Assembly (NCBI GenBank): GCA_951640195.1 | Contig: OX621176.1 | Span: forward strand, 620,001 to 684,000 | Source: Porpolomopsis calyptriformis | Lineage: Eukaryota > Basidiomycota > Agaricomycetes > Agaricales > Hygrophoraceae | Length of the DNA stretch: 64,000 nucleotides | Direction of reading: 5' to 3' | Notes under the pieces: generated by a model | What the model was told of the DNA's origin: nothing | Databases searched by the model: none | What the model saw: only the letters and a program-made list of their open reading frames with translations | Position numbers and translations under genes: made by a program | Shown here: in pieces, positions 11,514 through 23,628 of the stretch | Layout of the letters: every line of letters begins with the position of its first letter | How positions within the stretch are numbered: the first letter of the stretch is position 1

Positions 11514-12432
11514 CTAAATAACCAAACAGGCTAGAAGGTTTGCCGAAGGGGTGAGGGTATCATCTGTGGCGGGATGTGGGACCTTGAACGTGGCGTTCGT
11601 GAAATGGAGCGAGTCTGTGGGGGAGGCACCGAACCTGGACTGGGAACGGGGGGAGACATCTAAGAGAGTGAAAGGGGTTGTTAGAATGATTATATTCTAC
11701 TGGGAAGAAAGGTGACCTTACCGATGAGGGATAAGAGTCGATGCTCGGCATATTTTGGGTCGCAGAGATAGATGTCGTCGATTGTGCTGGACCTGAAATT
11801 TCTGGAACGGATGGGACCGAGCCAGAGTACGTCGAAGGAGGGTAGCTAGGGTTGGGATCATTGACCTCGGAAGCAGGGAAAAGGTGTGCTTCATCCCGTT
11901 ACTGTTTTTCAAGCGTGATCTCCTCCGCCGGTGGATGACAAAGTAGAATGCGGAAGCACAAGCGGCGACAACAAGGGAGACTACAGCGGCAACCACCTTG
12001 ACGACCACCTTATTAACAACAGGTGTTAGCCTGTTGAGGGATGAATTGGTCGAAGACTGGTTCGCGGGGGGGGGATGGGTGAAGGAGGCTGGTTCACGGG
12101 AGAGGGATTGGGTGGAGGGGGTTGTGGGGCCATTCAAGCCTGCTTGAATGCCTATGTTGACGAATTGGTCCAGGGATTAAGTCCATCAGGGCAACATTAT
12201 TTGCGCAGGTGTCAGACATAAAAGCATAAGCATTTGCCAGAAGTTGGCCGTTTCCACAATTTCCGACGCATGCAGCAACAGATTAAAGCCATTGAACATC
12301 GGAGCACATACATGGGATATCGAGGCCACAGGATTGATCAGGGTTGCCTATGCATTGTTGAGCGCATGGTGGGAGGGATTGAGCATATACGAGAGGAAGA
12401 AGAAGTGGAAGAATGAGAGCGATCATGTGCAT
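11514..12432 (-). pseudogene. CFEM-domain single-pass membrane protein, broken
   Basis: Reading from 12432, a 17-residue signal peptide (MHMIALILPLLLPLVYA) precedes a CFEM domain whose eight cysteines can all be placed (LPPCAQQC, QSC, IPCMC, AAC, GNC, DTC). Between the fifth and sixth cysteine an in-frame TAA falls in the codon after VQWL (about 12284-12286). Further on, the frame shifts near 12157, before a Ser/Pro/Thr-rich linker, a transmembrane helix (KVVAAVVSLVVAACASAFYFVI) and a basic stop-transfer RRRRSR. It shifts again near 11900 at an A-rich run, before a cytoplasmic tail that ends after one more intron. CFEM proteins are fungal surface proteins, some in haem uptake or host interaction. 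No AG acceptor lets an intron remove the first stop without losing cysteines. Sequencing error cannot be excluded. Confidence 0.6.
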
Positions 12433-13824
12433 TTTCTGCGTTGTTGTGTCTTGTGGGGCTGAGAAAGGAGTGGTAGGTGACGAGGATCCAGCGGTATGAA
12501 TAGAAATGTGATAAAAGAGTGGAGGGAAGAAGACTGTACTGTGGGGTACATAAAGGACTCGGCATAAGGCATGTAAGGATGTCTGGACATCCCAGTCAGT
12601 ATCAGCAAATACAAGAGAGAAGCAATGCTCACGGATACGATGAGATCGACCAGGCGCCAATCTATAACTTGTCCAAGTGTCAACCTTGAAACAAGGATTT
12701 CTATGAAAAGCTGGCAACACGTTAAATTTAAACGGCTCTGAGGCTGTGAAGGCGAAGAAAAGAGGTAAGTTCTAAGATTCTGCGATCGCGAAACGTAGTT
12801 TGCATGCGGCTCACCGTGTAGCTGTTAGCTGGTGGCTATGCAACAGGTCTTCTAAATCCAAGCTTCAGGGTGGCAGTGCAATCCAACTTACCGTCGCCAA
12901 TCGATCGGAGGGTCGCTCGAGGAAGAAACTTCAAACACCAAATGGCTAAGCTTTCTGTTCGCAGATCACTCAGCAGGCAGTGGCCATTGGATCCTTTACC
13001 GCATAGTCATCGGTCGGTCTGTCATCCATCTTCATACTTTTTGCCAGACTATCATTGGCTGACCCCTCTGGTGGATATGTCTGAGATCTGACTGTCAGCC
13101 TCAAGACATTGCCATCCCCATCCAATCCCTTCTTGATGATCTTCCAGACTATGTTGCAGTAGGTCTGCTGTTAGTAGCCCTAGTGAATTGGTATTCTGAT
13201 GCTACAGCTCCATCCCCTGCCCCCAATCCTCCTACCCGCGTTCTGCGCCCTCCAAATACAATTACGAGGAACAAAGCCCAGGCCCGTGTCGGGCGACGTC
13301 CTTCGTGAATACTCGCGCATTATGCTCGAGTGTTTTGAATTCAAATACACCAGTAACCGCTCAAAGATGGCACACTTGGCCCTCGCGCCCACTTTGACCA
13401 ACTCATGCACATCTCGCTCCTGCACTGGGCAGCAGTGACCGAGCTGAGTGGTGGCGGGTCAGCTGAGCGTGCTCTTCCCCTCTTGCCAGGTTCTGGGAAC
13501 GTGCCAGACCTGCTTCTCGACAGTAATGCAGGACCTCATCAAGAGTAAGCAGGGACGGCTCCTGTACCTCAGGCCAGTAATATTATACAATCAACGGGTA
13601 TTCTGAATATTGACCGGAATGAACCTGTGTTGGTATATGTATTGATTTCAAGCGTTTGCTGCCAGAATAGCCATATTACCTTGCTTGCAAGAGTTCTGGG
13701 ACCCCCATAAGTGAACCTCATGACCCGGTTCTCGCGATCGTTTATTCCGATAATTCTCGCTGTCTTAAAGTTCCAAGCAGGTTTATGCTGACAGCAGTCG
13801 GCCTTTCTCTAGTTCACATCCATC
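12433..13824. other. Intergenic with degraded duplicated sequence
   Basis: No intact gene. From about 13360 it resembles the upstream region of the NB-ARC/TPR gene (5.9-6.3 kb). A decayed coding-like stretch around 13370-13540 on the plus strand is recognisable only in pieces. The rest shows nothing. Confidence 0.4.
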
Positions 13825-15437
13825 ATGTCTTTGCCGAGTGCTCAAATCCACGACAGTATGCTCAACTTTGTCGGGCATGTTCCAAAATATCTATCAGGTC
13901 TATTTGCAAGGTGAGTTAGCTCCATAAGAATCTGTCCCAAGCCGTGACTAGCCCGCTCTCCCGAAAAAACGATCTCTGATTCTTGGATCTGCAACATCTC
14001 GTCTAACAATGGACTTTTTTGGAACGCACCTTCCTCGCAGAAATGTGCGAGGCAACATCCTTTTCACGACGTGGACGAAGGATGTCGCCGAGGCTCTGGT
14101 GGCTATGGGAGCAAATGATCAGTCTGCATCCCACTTCACCCTCTTGAGCTGTGTGATTCCGCAAACCTTCTTCTACAAGCTGCTGGCATTGATATAGAGA
14201 TCGCAACCCCTTCTCTGCTAAGCCACGCCAAGGGAGTGGTCGAATGCGTTGGTCGCCTTCCCCTTGCCATTGTCCAAGCGGCATCGTTTATGAGAAAAAC
14301 TCGCACCGCTCTCGATGAAATGTGCAACTTCTATAAGGGTGACGAAAAGATAAATGTAGGTTCATATACTGTTCACACTGTACTCAGTTGTTCACCAATG
14401 ACTACAGGTTGTCGAATGGGAGAACGACTTAAATCAGTACCAGAAGCGATCAATAGCAACTACTTTCAACAAGCAGTTCAATGAACTGCGAAAAGAATCC
14501 GTCCATACCAGTAATCTGTTCAATCTTCTTCGTTCCTTGACCCGGAAAATATCCCAGTGGCGATGATCACCAAAAGGCTAAAGAGTGGTTGCACCCACAG
14601 TACCCACTGAACGATACCCCATTTCAACCAGAACATGATTCTGATATATACCTCGAGTTCCGTTCATTGGTCACCCTGATTTGCTCGACGGTGAAATTCC
14701 GGGCAGCTATCGATAAATTACAGGGGCTATCGATTTACTGAACGAAACTCTTTGGTATGGATACACGATCTAATCCGATTTATAATGCACAAGGACGCGC
14801 CGAGAAAGGACTCGTATCGGGAGTGGCTTCAGTCGTCGGTCTCGCTTGTTTGTGGTGCGTTCCGACAGATAGAAGATCACCTGAGTGTTGGTCTGAATGT
14901 GATGAGTTCATGCCACATTTATGATCGCTGAATCGGCTATGGAGTACGGAGTATGGTATGAACCTTGAGCTGGTTGACGCAAATGCGCGGATCGCGACGT
15001 ATTTGGAGAGCCGAGGAAGATTCGGTGATGCTGAACTACTGTGGAAACAAGTCCTTGAAGCGTACGAAACAGTTCGGATGTGAAGATCAGTCTACGCTTA
15101 TGTCGGTGCACACACTTGCAGGCGTTTACAAGTTACAGGGACGATACGATGAGGCTGGGACCCTCCACAAGCGGGCGTTAGCTGGTAAAAAAGAATATCT
15201 GGGTGTTGACCACCCAGACACGCTTTCGTCGGTGAATAACCTGGCAGGCGTTTACAAGTCATAAGGACGATACGAGGAGGCCGAGTCACTCTACACGCCG
15301 GCCGTAGGAGGTTTTGAGAACACTGTAGGAGCTCAACATCCGAATACTAGGCCTGCAGCGCAGAATTTCGCTTGTGTATATTGGTTACAAGGGCGATGTG
15401 ACGAAGTTATACAGAGATACTCCCTGCCAAGCTAGCC
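13825..15437 (+). pseudogene. Decayed paralogue of the NB-ARC/TPR gene
   Basis: Begins like the intact copy (ATGTCTTTGCCGAGTGCTCAAATCCACGACAG), but the segment with the Walker A loop and the first part of the NB-ARC domain is missing. Similarity resumes at 14009 (DFFGTHLPRRNV...). Frameshifts and stops follow: near 14140 inside the region equal to TLQLHPLELCD, near 14530 and 14570, near 14735, near 15070, and a TAA at about 15262-15264 in a TPR unit. Only about three to four TPR units are present, against ten or more in the intact copy. The tail includes the segment corresponding to the frameshifted end of the intact copy (GAQHPNT). 3' flanking sequence is also shared (about 15505-15630 against 9290-9380). 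Confidence 0.85.
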
Positions 15438-15984
15438 AGGATGCGTGGAATCGACAGCCATGGATCGAGTGTCCTTCCTGAATGTAAGCTAATTATTATT
15501 CCCGCCACGACCCTAGTCTCATCGTACAATATATTTTCACCAGGCTTCTCCCTGGTAGTCATTTAGTTTAACTGTCCGCGTTAGTCCCGACCATGGTTTA
15601 TCCCTGCCTCACTGTATGCAATATTCGATGTTTGTTGTTCACCTGAGGTTACTAATAAACGTACTTCTTGTGATGCAGAATCAAAACCCCCTGTTGGGGA
15701 TGTAGTCTGTTCGTGTGCAGATCTCCTTGTTGGTGTTGTGGTTCCATTGACTCATGATATTCCAATCGGAGCAGTTATAGCAGGCGATTCAGTAGGCACG
15801 GAAGTTAGGAAAGTATATTGTACAATGTATTTATGAGGTAGATTGTTCGATTTCACCTCAGGTATATTTAGAATAGATTTTGAAGAAAGTTTGAAGCCTT
15901 CTGAAGCTTTGTGGCTGGCGCACATGTGAAGGTTTCCAAGTCAGCCGAGAAACAATGAACTGTAGATAAAGAAAATTACATACG
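15438..15984. other. Intergenic with one unassigned short open frame
   Basis: The first 190 bp repeat the 3' flank of the NB-ARC/TPR gene. From about 15679 to 15837 the plus strand holds an open frame (GAATCAAAACCCCCTGTT onward, ending TTATGA) just after a TTGTGATGCAG acceptor-like site. It matches nothing I know and may be a leftover exon. Confidence 0.3.
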
Positions 15985-17846
15985 TTATAGTCTGGCATGA
16001 AGCTGTAAACTTTCTTGACCATTTTCCGGAACCGCGTTACCTCTAAAGACGGGGAGAGCCCTGAGATATTCCTTCCACGCCTTGTCGGATACAATTGGCG
16101 CCATAACATAATTACTGATATCCAAAGCTTCGAGGTAGGTAGCGAGGTGGGGTAACATCGAGGTAACCGCTCTGTCTTCGCGAACTCGTTGAGTCATGCG
16201 AGATATATTAACTTTTTCGGAATACCAAGCAGGGTCTTGCTTTATCACCCCACATTCATATGTGTCAAGTATAGGTTGAGGTAAGTTGGCCTCCACTGCC
16301 GCCGAATATGCGAGAGCATGGCCTATGGCCTCGATTGCAGCTTGCGATTGGGGAAGTACGAGAGCATTGAACGATTCGCCATGGTGCCCGTCAGAGAAAT
16401 TATGAAGCAGTTGCGAATTTTCTTCTAGGTATGATAACGCATGCTGAGCGAGAATCGAGTCATTTGTGTTTGGGAGAGGCACTCGGTATCGATCGAGCAG
16501 GAGTTCTGTAAAAAGTCGGATGCAAAGGGTGAGGATATCTCCTTCTGCAATCACGACGCCATGGGTCTCATTCTGAGTTGGGATTAAATCAAAGGGGGAT
16601 AATAAACCTGGAAATTGAGAGAATACCTCAATCTTGGCCATGAAATTTTGTTCAAACGTTCCTTGAGCTCCGCACCGCTCAGCGACCTCTCGGACACAAC
16701 GCTGGAAGTGACGACAAATAGCAGTTTTCGTTATCACAGCCATCGCATGCTTGACGCTGTCGTTGGTGTTCTGATCCATTACTTGTTTGACAACTACAGG
16801 GAACCAGTTGGATAGCACCACTGCCACGGCTATTGCATGTGCGATTGGCCACTGCTGAGTTCGGAAAGTCAAGATTGGAATACGGCTAAAATCTTTGCCG
16901 GTGAGGCACCTCTCCATGGAGTATTTTCCGGCGATATAGGCTACCGCCTTAAGGGCCGATAACCAGGGTGCTGGAACAGCTAGAGTACCGATCTTGACTC
17001 TCCAGATCTCATCCCACCAGGCGGCAAGGGGCCGTTCAGGTTTAGTCAAGTCATGAATATCCGAGCCGACGAGGGCCGATGGGGGGAGATAAACGCGGTT
17101 AAAATACGTTATCGAAAAGTCAAGGGGACCTGTTCCACTACGCGGAGGGAGACGAATCGAACTGACACCACGATACATCTCATGTTCGCTACAGATAGGA
17201 ACAATAAAGAACCTAGATCCGTAATCTTCGCCGTTGACGATCAATCTAGCCATTACCAATGCGACTTTCGGAATGCCAAATGCAGGAGTGGAGGCTGGCA
17301 TGAATCTGAAAATGGATGCAATGTGGATATTGAAATACTAGACCCATAGGTCATAAACATACTTTGCAGCCTCTTCTCGAGGCGTGTGGAGAATGAAGCC
17401 GGTGTCCGTTTTGGTAGCAGTAGTCTCGATGTGAAAAGCGTCGAGGCCGTGTCCGCGTTCTGTAAGAAGATAGATACCAACAGTGTTGAAATGTAGCAGA
17501 CGATCAACAAGAGGTTTCAAGTCCGGTCGTCTTTCCAGGTGGCAAGAGAGGGTGCCAATGGTTAAACCGACATGTGCCGCCAAGATTGTGAACATGGCGA
17601 TGTCAAGACAATGAATCGGATCCATGAACATGTCCCAAAATCTGGATGTGCAAAACCGCACATCAGAGGCGGTAAGATCTAGCGGGGATGATCAGACTTC
17701 TATGGTAGGAAGCTGAAGGGAGAATACTGACTATAAGTTCGCACGACCAGTTTGGCTCGTTGGTAGGACAGCAAAACTTGCTCATCTGTGGAGAGTTGCT
17801 CGACTTGCTTCCTGAACAAGGGATGAAGATAGAGATCACGGGCCAT
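15985..17846 (-). CDS. Acyl-CoA oxidase/dehydrogenase-like flavoprotein
   Basis: Exons at 17846-17725, about 17680-17340 and about 17301-15985 rebuild a protein of roughly 590 residues. The middle block reads DMFMDPIHCLDIAMFTILAAH...GTLSCHLERRPDL, then FNTVGIYLLTERGHGLDAFHIETTA, then HTPREEAAKYV, then ARLIVNGEDYGSRFFIVPI and CGAQGTFEQN. This matches the large Agaricomycete family annotated as acyl-CoA oxidase or dehydrogenase. The TE-x-GHG-D segment corresponds to the substrate/flavin loop of peroxisomal acyl-CoA oxidases. No C-terminal SKL peroxisomal signal is visible; the protein ends in LHARL. The start is uncertain: ATGs at 17846 and 17915 are both open. Substrate unknown. Confidence 0.75.
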
Positions 17847-18552
17847 CACGATCCCCGAGATTAGTTGAATTGTTGGATTTTCGAAGCGAGGTTGAATTTC
17901 ACCCACTTTAACCATTGGGAAGCGGCATCTCCGGGAACAGCGTGGTAGAATTCGCTGAGAAGGGTTTCCTGGGAGACAAAATCTTCCGCCGATTTTCTTC
18001 GCTCCGTTCAAGTAATGTGCACTATCGATCACCGATACTCGAATGAATCTGCGTCACAGGGACAAAAAGTAATTAAAATGCTGTGTCTCTCACCGAAATA
18101 TGGACAGGCTCGCATCTGGAACGGAATGCCGTTCGATGCCTTCACCTGCTTCCATTCGCCTCTCCACCCGGCGGCGGCGATTCCAGACCATGAGACACTT
18201 TCTGGGTTTATAAGACCATCAAAAGTGCGTCGTGTTCGAAGACTGCCCATCATGCATCACGAATGGTTGGACGAAATCCTCTGATCATCCGTTGAAGGTA
18301 AAATTTCCCCGTGCAAGCCTCGAATAATTTTTGTCTTGGTGGGGCACCAATACGGGTTTGTCGGCAAAGACCAAAATGGGGATTATGTGATCGGCCCACC
18401 CTTGGTCCGACACTTCGCCTCCTCGGTGAGTCCAACTCGGGGTCCCGCCTCGTCAAACACATGTAATAAGAATAGAGGGATGGAAAGAAGTATTACTTCG
18501 CCGTTGGGCGCGTTTTTATCCCTGGAGGAGGATATTTTCGATTGCGTTTACC
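17847..18552. other. Divergent upstream region of the oxidase and the transporter
   Basis: Short open frames on both strands match nothing I recognise. The segment 17916-18032 could hold a further 5' exon of the oxidase gene. Otherwise nothing seen. Confidence 0.4.
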
Positions 18553-20678
18553 ATGGCAGGATACCAGCAAGACACTATTCAAACAAACCTTCAACATTTG
18601 ACTGATGGCGACTTGGATTTGACCCATGGCGCCCTGGATCTGCCGCATGGCGACCTGGACAAATTGTATCCATTTTTAGAACTTACCCCCCCACTCTCAA
18701 GTCTCCCATTTGAAGAGAAATTCTACGCCGAAAGTCCTGTCCCTCTTAGACGATCTGAATCAACCAGGCAATCCTCGCCCCATCTAGTCCAACGAACACC
18801 GCTTTTTGAATTGGCACAACCACCCAGTCCAGCCTTCCCCGAAGGAGGATGGCAAGCATGGTCCACTATATTGGGAGGGTGCGTTTTCGATGCAGACCGG
18901 TCACAACTGTATCGGCCCAATGATTCTTGCTGCTCAGGCATATGGTTGTTTTTTGTACACTGGGCGCCATCCAGGCGTTCGGAGTCTACCAAGATTACTA
19001 TAGTGTCAGCCTATCGGTCTTCTTCACTTTGGTAGTGATCTGAGTCTAGGATTAGCTCGTTTCGCTCAACGATCACCCACCCTCGGACATCAGTTGGATT
19101 GGTTCAGTCCAAATATTTTTCATGTTCATCACTGGCTTGCCTGTAGGGAGATTATTCGATGAGGGATACTTCCACCACTGCGTGATATCGGGCTCTTTGA
19201 TCTATTTGTTTTCGTACGTCTTCCGTAACCGCATACTCCACCGGACTCACCTCGTCAGAGCGTTTATGCTTTCGCTTTCGAAACCTCACCGATTGTACCA
19301 AAACCTATTATCGCAAGGTATAGGAATGGGGATTGGGATGGGGTTAATGTTTCTGCCCGCTATCCTGGTCGCTTCGCATTATTTTCGCGCCAGAAGGTCT
19401 CTCGCTATGGGTATAATTATCTCAGGTGTCTTTGGCGTCCTCTCTAGCACTCACCCATCCAGGGACTAATTATTTTCTGGAGGCTCTTCTGTTGGCGCTG
19501 TCATCTATCCAATACTGCTGAATCACCTACTTTTTGGACGAGTGGGTTTTGCCTGGGGTATCCGGTAACAATCTTCCATTGAGTTGAAATACTCTGATAC
19601 CCATTCCTCGTAGGGCTGTTGGGTTTCTGGATCTCTGCCTCCTTCTTGGAGCCAATTTGTTGATGCGGACGAGACTCCCCCCTCGCAAGGATAAACCAAA
19701 AGCCCGTGCTATTTTAAGGGACGTTGCCTTTGGGTGGTTTGCCGCAGGGTACTTTCAATGCTATCCCTTTCGATGTTGACCTCTGGAGTTGATACTCTTT
19801 AGGACATTTCTTGTATTCTGGGGTCTTTTCATCCCAAGTACGTCTTCCTGGAAGGCAGCCTATTCATCCAATCATGTGTTCCAAAGTTTTCTATCTGCAA
19901 TTGTTTGCATCTTTGCATCGTGTTTCCGCTACTCTGGTAACCTATTCGGTATAGTGTTTCTTTAAAGTTCGTTAAACAGATCACGTTAAAGCAGTATCTA
20001 TTCTCAGATCGCAATCATGAATGGTGCTTCGGCCTTTGGCCGTATTCTTCCCAATCTCATGGCAGACAAATATGGGTTGCTCAATAGCAAGTCCATTCTT
20101 ATTATGTATCGGATCGTGATTCCAACTAATTTGCGTCCAGTGTTAATTCCATGCACGATTATTTCCGCTGCATTGGTTTTCGCCCAGCTCACCGCTTCAA
20201 CCACACCTGGGGTTATCATATTTGGCACTTTATATGGATTTTTTTCAGGCGGCTGTGAGTTGCACAAGCGGACACCTTATAGATTCTTTGGGCTTATTTT
20301 CTGTAGTCCTCGGCCTCGTCATACCTGCTTCCGGGGCTTTTGCAACTGATCTTAGCGAAATCGGGTCCGTCTTCCTCTTTCGTCGCTTTGGCTCGAATCT
20401 CAACCAAGGCATTGTCACACAGCTTCCGCATTGGAATAATCTGTATTTTCATTGCACTCGCTCTTCTCACTGGAAGTCCGCTCGCCGGTGTATTATTATC
20501 TCCTCCTCACTTCACGTGGTGGCGTCCATTCACTTTTGCTACGGTAAGCATGAATCAACCTGCTTAGCTTCGGTGGTTCAATATTTGAGCCATGTAGATC
20601 GTTATGTTCGCTGGGGCATTTTGTCTACTCGTTTCTAGGAGCATGCTTATCAAGCGGAAGGGTACCCAATTTGTTTGA
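18553..20678 (+). CDS. MFS transporter, monocarboxylate-type
   Basis: About eleven exons restore a typical fungal MCT-like protein. It has a cytosolic N-terminus with a 21-bp tandem repeat (GDLDLTH, GALDLPH, GDLD), then FPEGGWQAWSTILGG, LGAIQAFGVYQDYY, HPPSDISWIGSVQIFFMFITG, FLPAILVASHYF and GSSVGAVIYPILLNHL. These are followed by a TM-10/11 region (AIMNGASAFGRILPNLMADKYG) and a last exon ending RKGTQFV. The introns near 18890, 19010, 19213, 19429, 19569, 19750, 19839, 19938, 20255, 20367 and 20541 are GT-AG. The one at 20087-20140 fits only as GC-AG. Members move monocarboxylates, riboflavin or unknown solutes across membranes. I see no disabling change once spliced. Confidence 0.8.
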
Positions 20679-20890
20679 ATGAGGGGTGTTTAGTTGTTGG
20701 ACTAGAGATCGGACGGTCGGGAACAAACAAGTCTTTCCCGACTGCAGGGCAGGGCGACTAACATAATTAGACGGTTACCTTCCCCGCTATAACAATTACT
20801 ACTTATAAGACGGTGTCTTCAATTGTGGCCTTTGTGTCCCTCCTGCCAAAAGCGGAGGTCACGCAGATACTATCGATCACGTGATGTTCA

Positions 20891-20917
20891 ACGCGTATCT
20901 GATGACGCGTGACGCGT
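20891..20917 (+). promoter_or_regulatory. Cluster of three MCB-like ACGCGT boxes
   Basis: ACGCGT occurs at 20891-20896, 20905-20910 and 20912-20917, ending 21 bp before the Ase1 start codon. In ascomycete yeasts this hexamer binds the MBF (Mbp1/Swi6) factor and gives G1/S expression. A role here is inferred from that. Confidence 0.55.
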
Positions 20918-20938
20918 GACATTTGAGCATTGAACAAG

Positions 20939-23450
20939 ATGTCCCCAGCATTGACCTCGCTACTCAACACGCTTCATACCCATCTCCAGACACAAACCCA
21001 ACTACTTCCTTTGCTTCACTCTCAGCTTGGCCTGCCATCAACCTCCATAGAGGATGAACTCAAAAAGCTTCAGCAACAGCTCATTCAGAGCGTCGATTCA
21101 CATATTGACGCTAGACGAAAGGAGGTGAACGAGTGGATGGATAAGTGTTCAGATGTGGAGCGTGAGTGTGTACAGTACACAAATGCGTTAGGCGGGAACG
21201 TCAAAGCTTCAGGGAGCAGTTTAGGCGAGTTGAGAAAAGAACATAGCTTGCCACGGAGATTCGAATTGGTCTCAGAATACCGGGAGAAGCTCAGACAGGT
21301 TAGTAAACCGATACATTCTTCTCGGAAGATTTTTCAACAATTCTACAGTTATATCACAGCAAACTTGAGCAATTGACAACCCTCACGAATCGTCTCAAAG
21401 CGTTGTCCCGTACATTAGGGCGTGATTATTATCCACCTGATATTCTAGAACCGACACCCCCCAACGGTGGAAGTGTGGATGATTCCGGTGCACACCGAGA
21501 CGTCACACCCGAGCGGTTTTCGAAGCTAGAGAAGGAATTGGCGCGGGGGAAAAGCGAAGTGGTTCGTCATTCGTCATTCCTCTCTCTCCTTCGCTAATAA
21601 CACTTCAATAGTCCAAGCGGCTTCATCAACTCTCCGCTACCATGATTCAGATTGATTGGTTATGTACAGAGCTGGGAATTCCACAACCCACCCTGGACGA
21701 ATTACCTTCCTCCAGCAGTGCCTTGAGTGCCAACGCTGACCCATTTCTTTCCGTCCCCACATCTCACTCAACACCAACACCGTCTTCTCGAACTAGAGCA
21801 CCAACCTCCTTTCTCTTTTTCACCGAAGAATCGTCCGGTGCCTCCGAGGCTGACTACCAGCAAATCTTTGCACGTTTTGCGGCAAGAATTGAAGAGGCAG
21901 AAGACGAAAATTTGCCCGAAGGCAGTGCCATCCCAATCGGTCTAGAAAATGTTGAACCAACTCAAGGTCTCATAGCATGGGCTAATTCCACGCGCGCTTC
22001 ACTCGAGGAGACTAAAAGGCGGAGAGAGGCACACATCCAGGCGATGTACGATCAACTGGAAGGACTCTGGCGGCGGCTTGGTGTACCAGAAAGCGACATG
22101 GATCTATTTGTTGAGGCTCATTGTGGAAGCACTGAGGAGAATGTGAGAGAATATGAAGAGGAGCTAGAGAGAATGCTGGAATTGAAGAGGGAGAGGATGA
22201 GTACCTTTATCGAGAATGCGAGAGGAGAGATTGCGAGACTTTGGGACGACCTGATGATCGGAGATGATGAAAGAGCCGACTTTGCGCCTTTTGCAGACGG
22301 TGAGTAAAAGTTCTCCCTATTATGGGGAAGTTTCTCAGGTCCCTTTAGATGAGCACACGGAAGAACTTTTGTTGATTCATGAGGAGGAGATCAAACGGCT
22401 GAAAGAAGAGCGACGGATGAAGGCCCCACTTTTATCCAGCATCAAGAAGTACTTCGAGATCTGCGAGGAAGAAAAGGAGCTTGCTGCAGCCGCATCAGAT
22501 CAAACTCGGCTGCTTGGTCGTGGCCCTCGGGATCCAGGAAGGTTACTTCGTGAAGAGAAGATGCGAAAGAGGGTTAGTAAGGAAAAGCCAAGGGTCTGTT
22601 TTCATGCTCTTTGAGCTTTGCTTGACACTAAAGTCGTCTATAGCTGGAACATGACCTGTTATTGTCTATACCAGCCTGGGAAGAGGACGCAGGTCGCCCA
22701 TTCCTCGTACACGGCGAAAGGATTCAGCAGATTCTTATGGCAGTAGTTAGTGCCGCAGATCAGGAAAACAAGCGTAAGATGCCGCGTGCAGGTTCTGTCC
22801 CTCCCCGATCGACTACCCCAGTAAACTCGCTTAACCACTACGTGCCGACATCGAACAGCTACAATGGCGATAAGAACGGCGTCGTAGTTCCTGCCACTAG
22901 GCCGGGATCGAGAATGGCTTCAAATTCGGTGCCAACTAAGCGACGGAGGGTAGGCGAACCTACACCTGGACGTCATGCTGATGTACAGCAACGGGTTCCT
23001 CTCGGAACACATCGCGGGCGGGCTGTGAATGTAAATCAGCCACGTCCCATGTCGCCTGCGAAGGGTTCCATCCTGGGAAAGACACCGACGAATGGGTCTT
23101 CGCTACCGCGGCCTGTGGCAATACCAATGTCAAAAACGAGCACTCATCGTATCTTGGGGCACGGGAGGCATCCATCGAGTAACGGGTTGAGCGACGGGGC
23201 TGAATACTGCCTGCCATCTCAGCAGTTGCGGTCTGCATCTGCCATGTCCTCTGTCAGCGTGAATACGCGTGTCTCATCTTCAACTTCGAGTGTGTACCGG
23301 CAGAGTGTCGCGAAAAAGGCGTCCAGGGCAAGGAGGGAAAGTTTTAAACCGAGGTCCAGCATTGATGGTTCGGATGGCCCTATAGGTATTGTGATTAGAG
23401 GCGGTAGGTGGCGAGCCGCAGGGACGAAGGAGGACAACGAGGTGTATTGA
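20939..23450 (+). CDS. ase1: Ase1/PRC1/MAP65 antiparallel microtubule bundling protein
   Basis: Five main exons, with introns near 21299, 21560, 22301 and 22594, give a long coiled-coil protein. The first exon (LLNTLHTHLQTQTQLLPLLHSQLGLP...) matches the Ase1 N-terminal dimer rod. The spectrin-like microtubule-binding part follows: IQAMYDQLEGLWRRLGV, then EEEIKRLKEER and KKYFEICEEEKELAAAA. The last 200 residues are basic and serine-rich with MSPAKG-type Cdk sites, the usual disordered regulated tail. The family crosslinks antiparallel microtubules in the spindle midzone and interphase arrays. The ATG at 20939 is used; a TTG nine bases upstream is not a likely start. Three ACGCGT boxes lie directly upstream. 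Confidence 0.85.
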
Positions 23451-23628
23451 TTCTTTTTCTCGGTTTTGCGCGATTTTTATTATCTTTCTTCACTCTACAT
23501 GATCTGCCGAGGTGTCAATATCCCAACATTTATTTACAATTTGCAAACGTGACGTGACTAGCATTTACTCGCGAATGTGACAGACGCGTAGCCACTGATA
23601 CCCTCAACATTCACTACAAGGTGTAACG

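Noticed and set aside
13180..13438. Overlapping open frames on both strands as a small gene
   Set aside because: Neither product shows a motif, and the region belongs to the degraded duplicated upstream sequence.
18553..20678. MFS transporter as a pseudogene because of many frame changes
   Set aside because: Every change is resolved by short introns that restore the family sequence; only one needs a GC donor.
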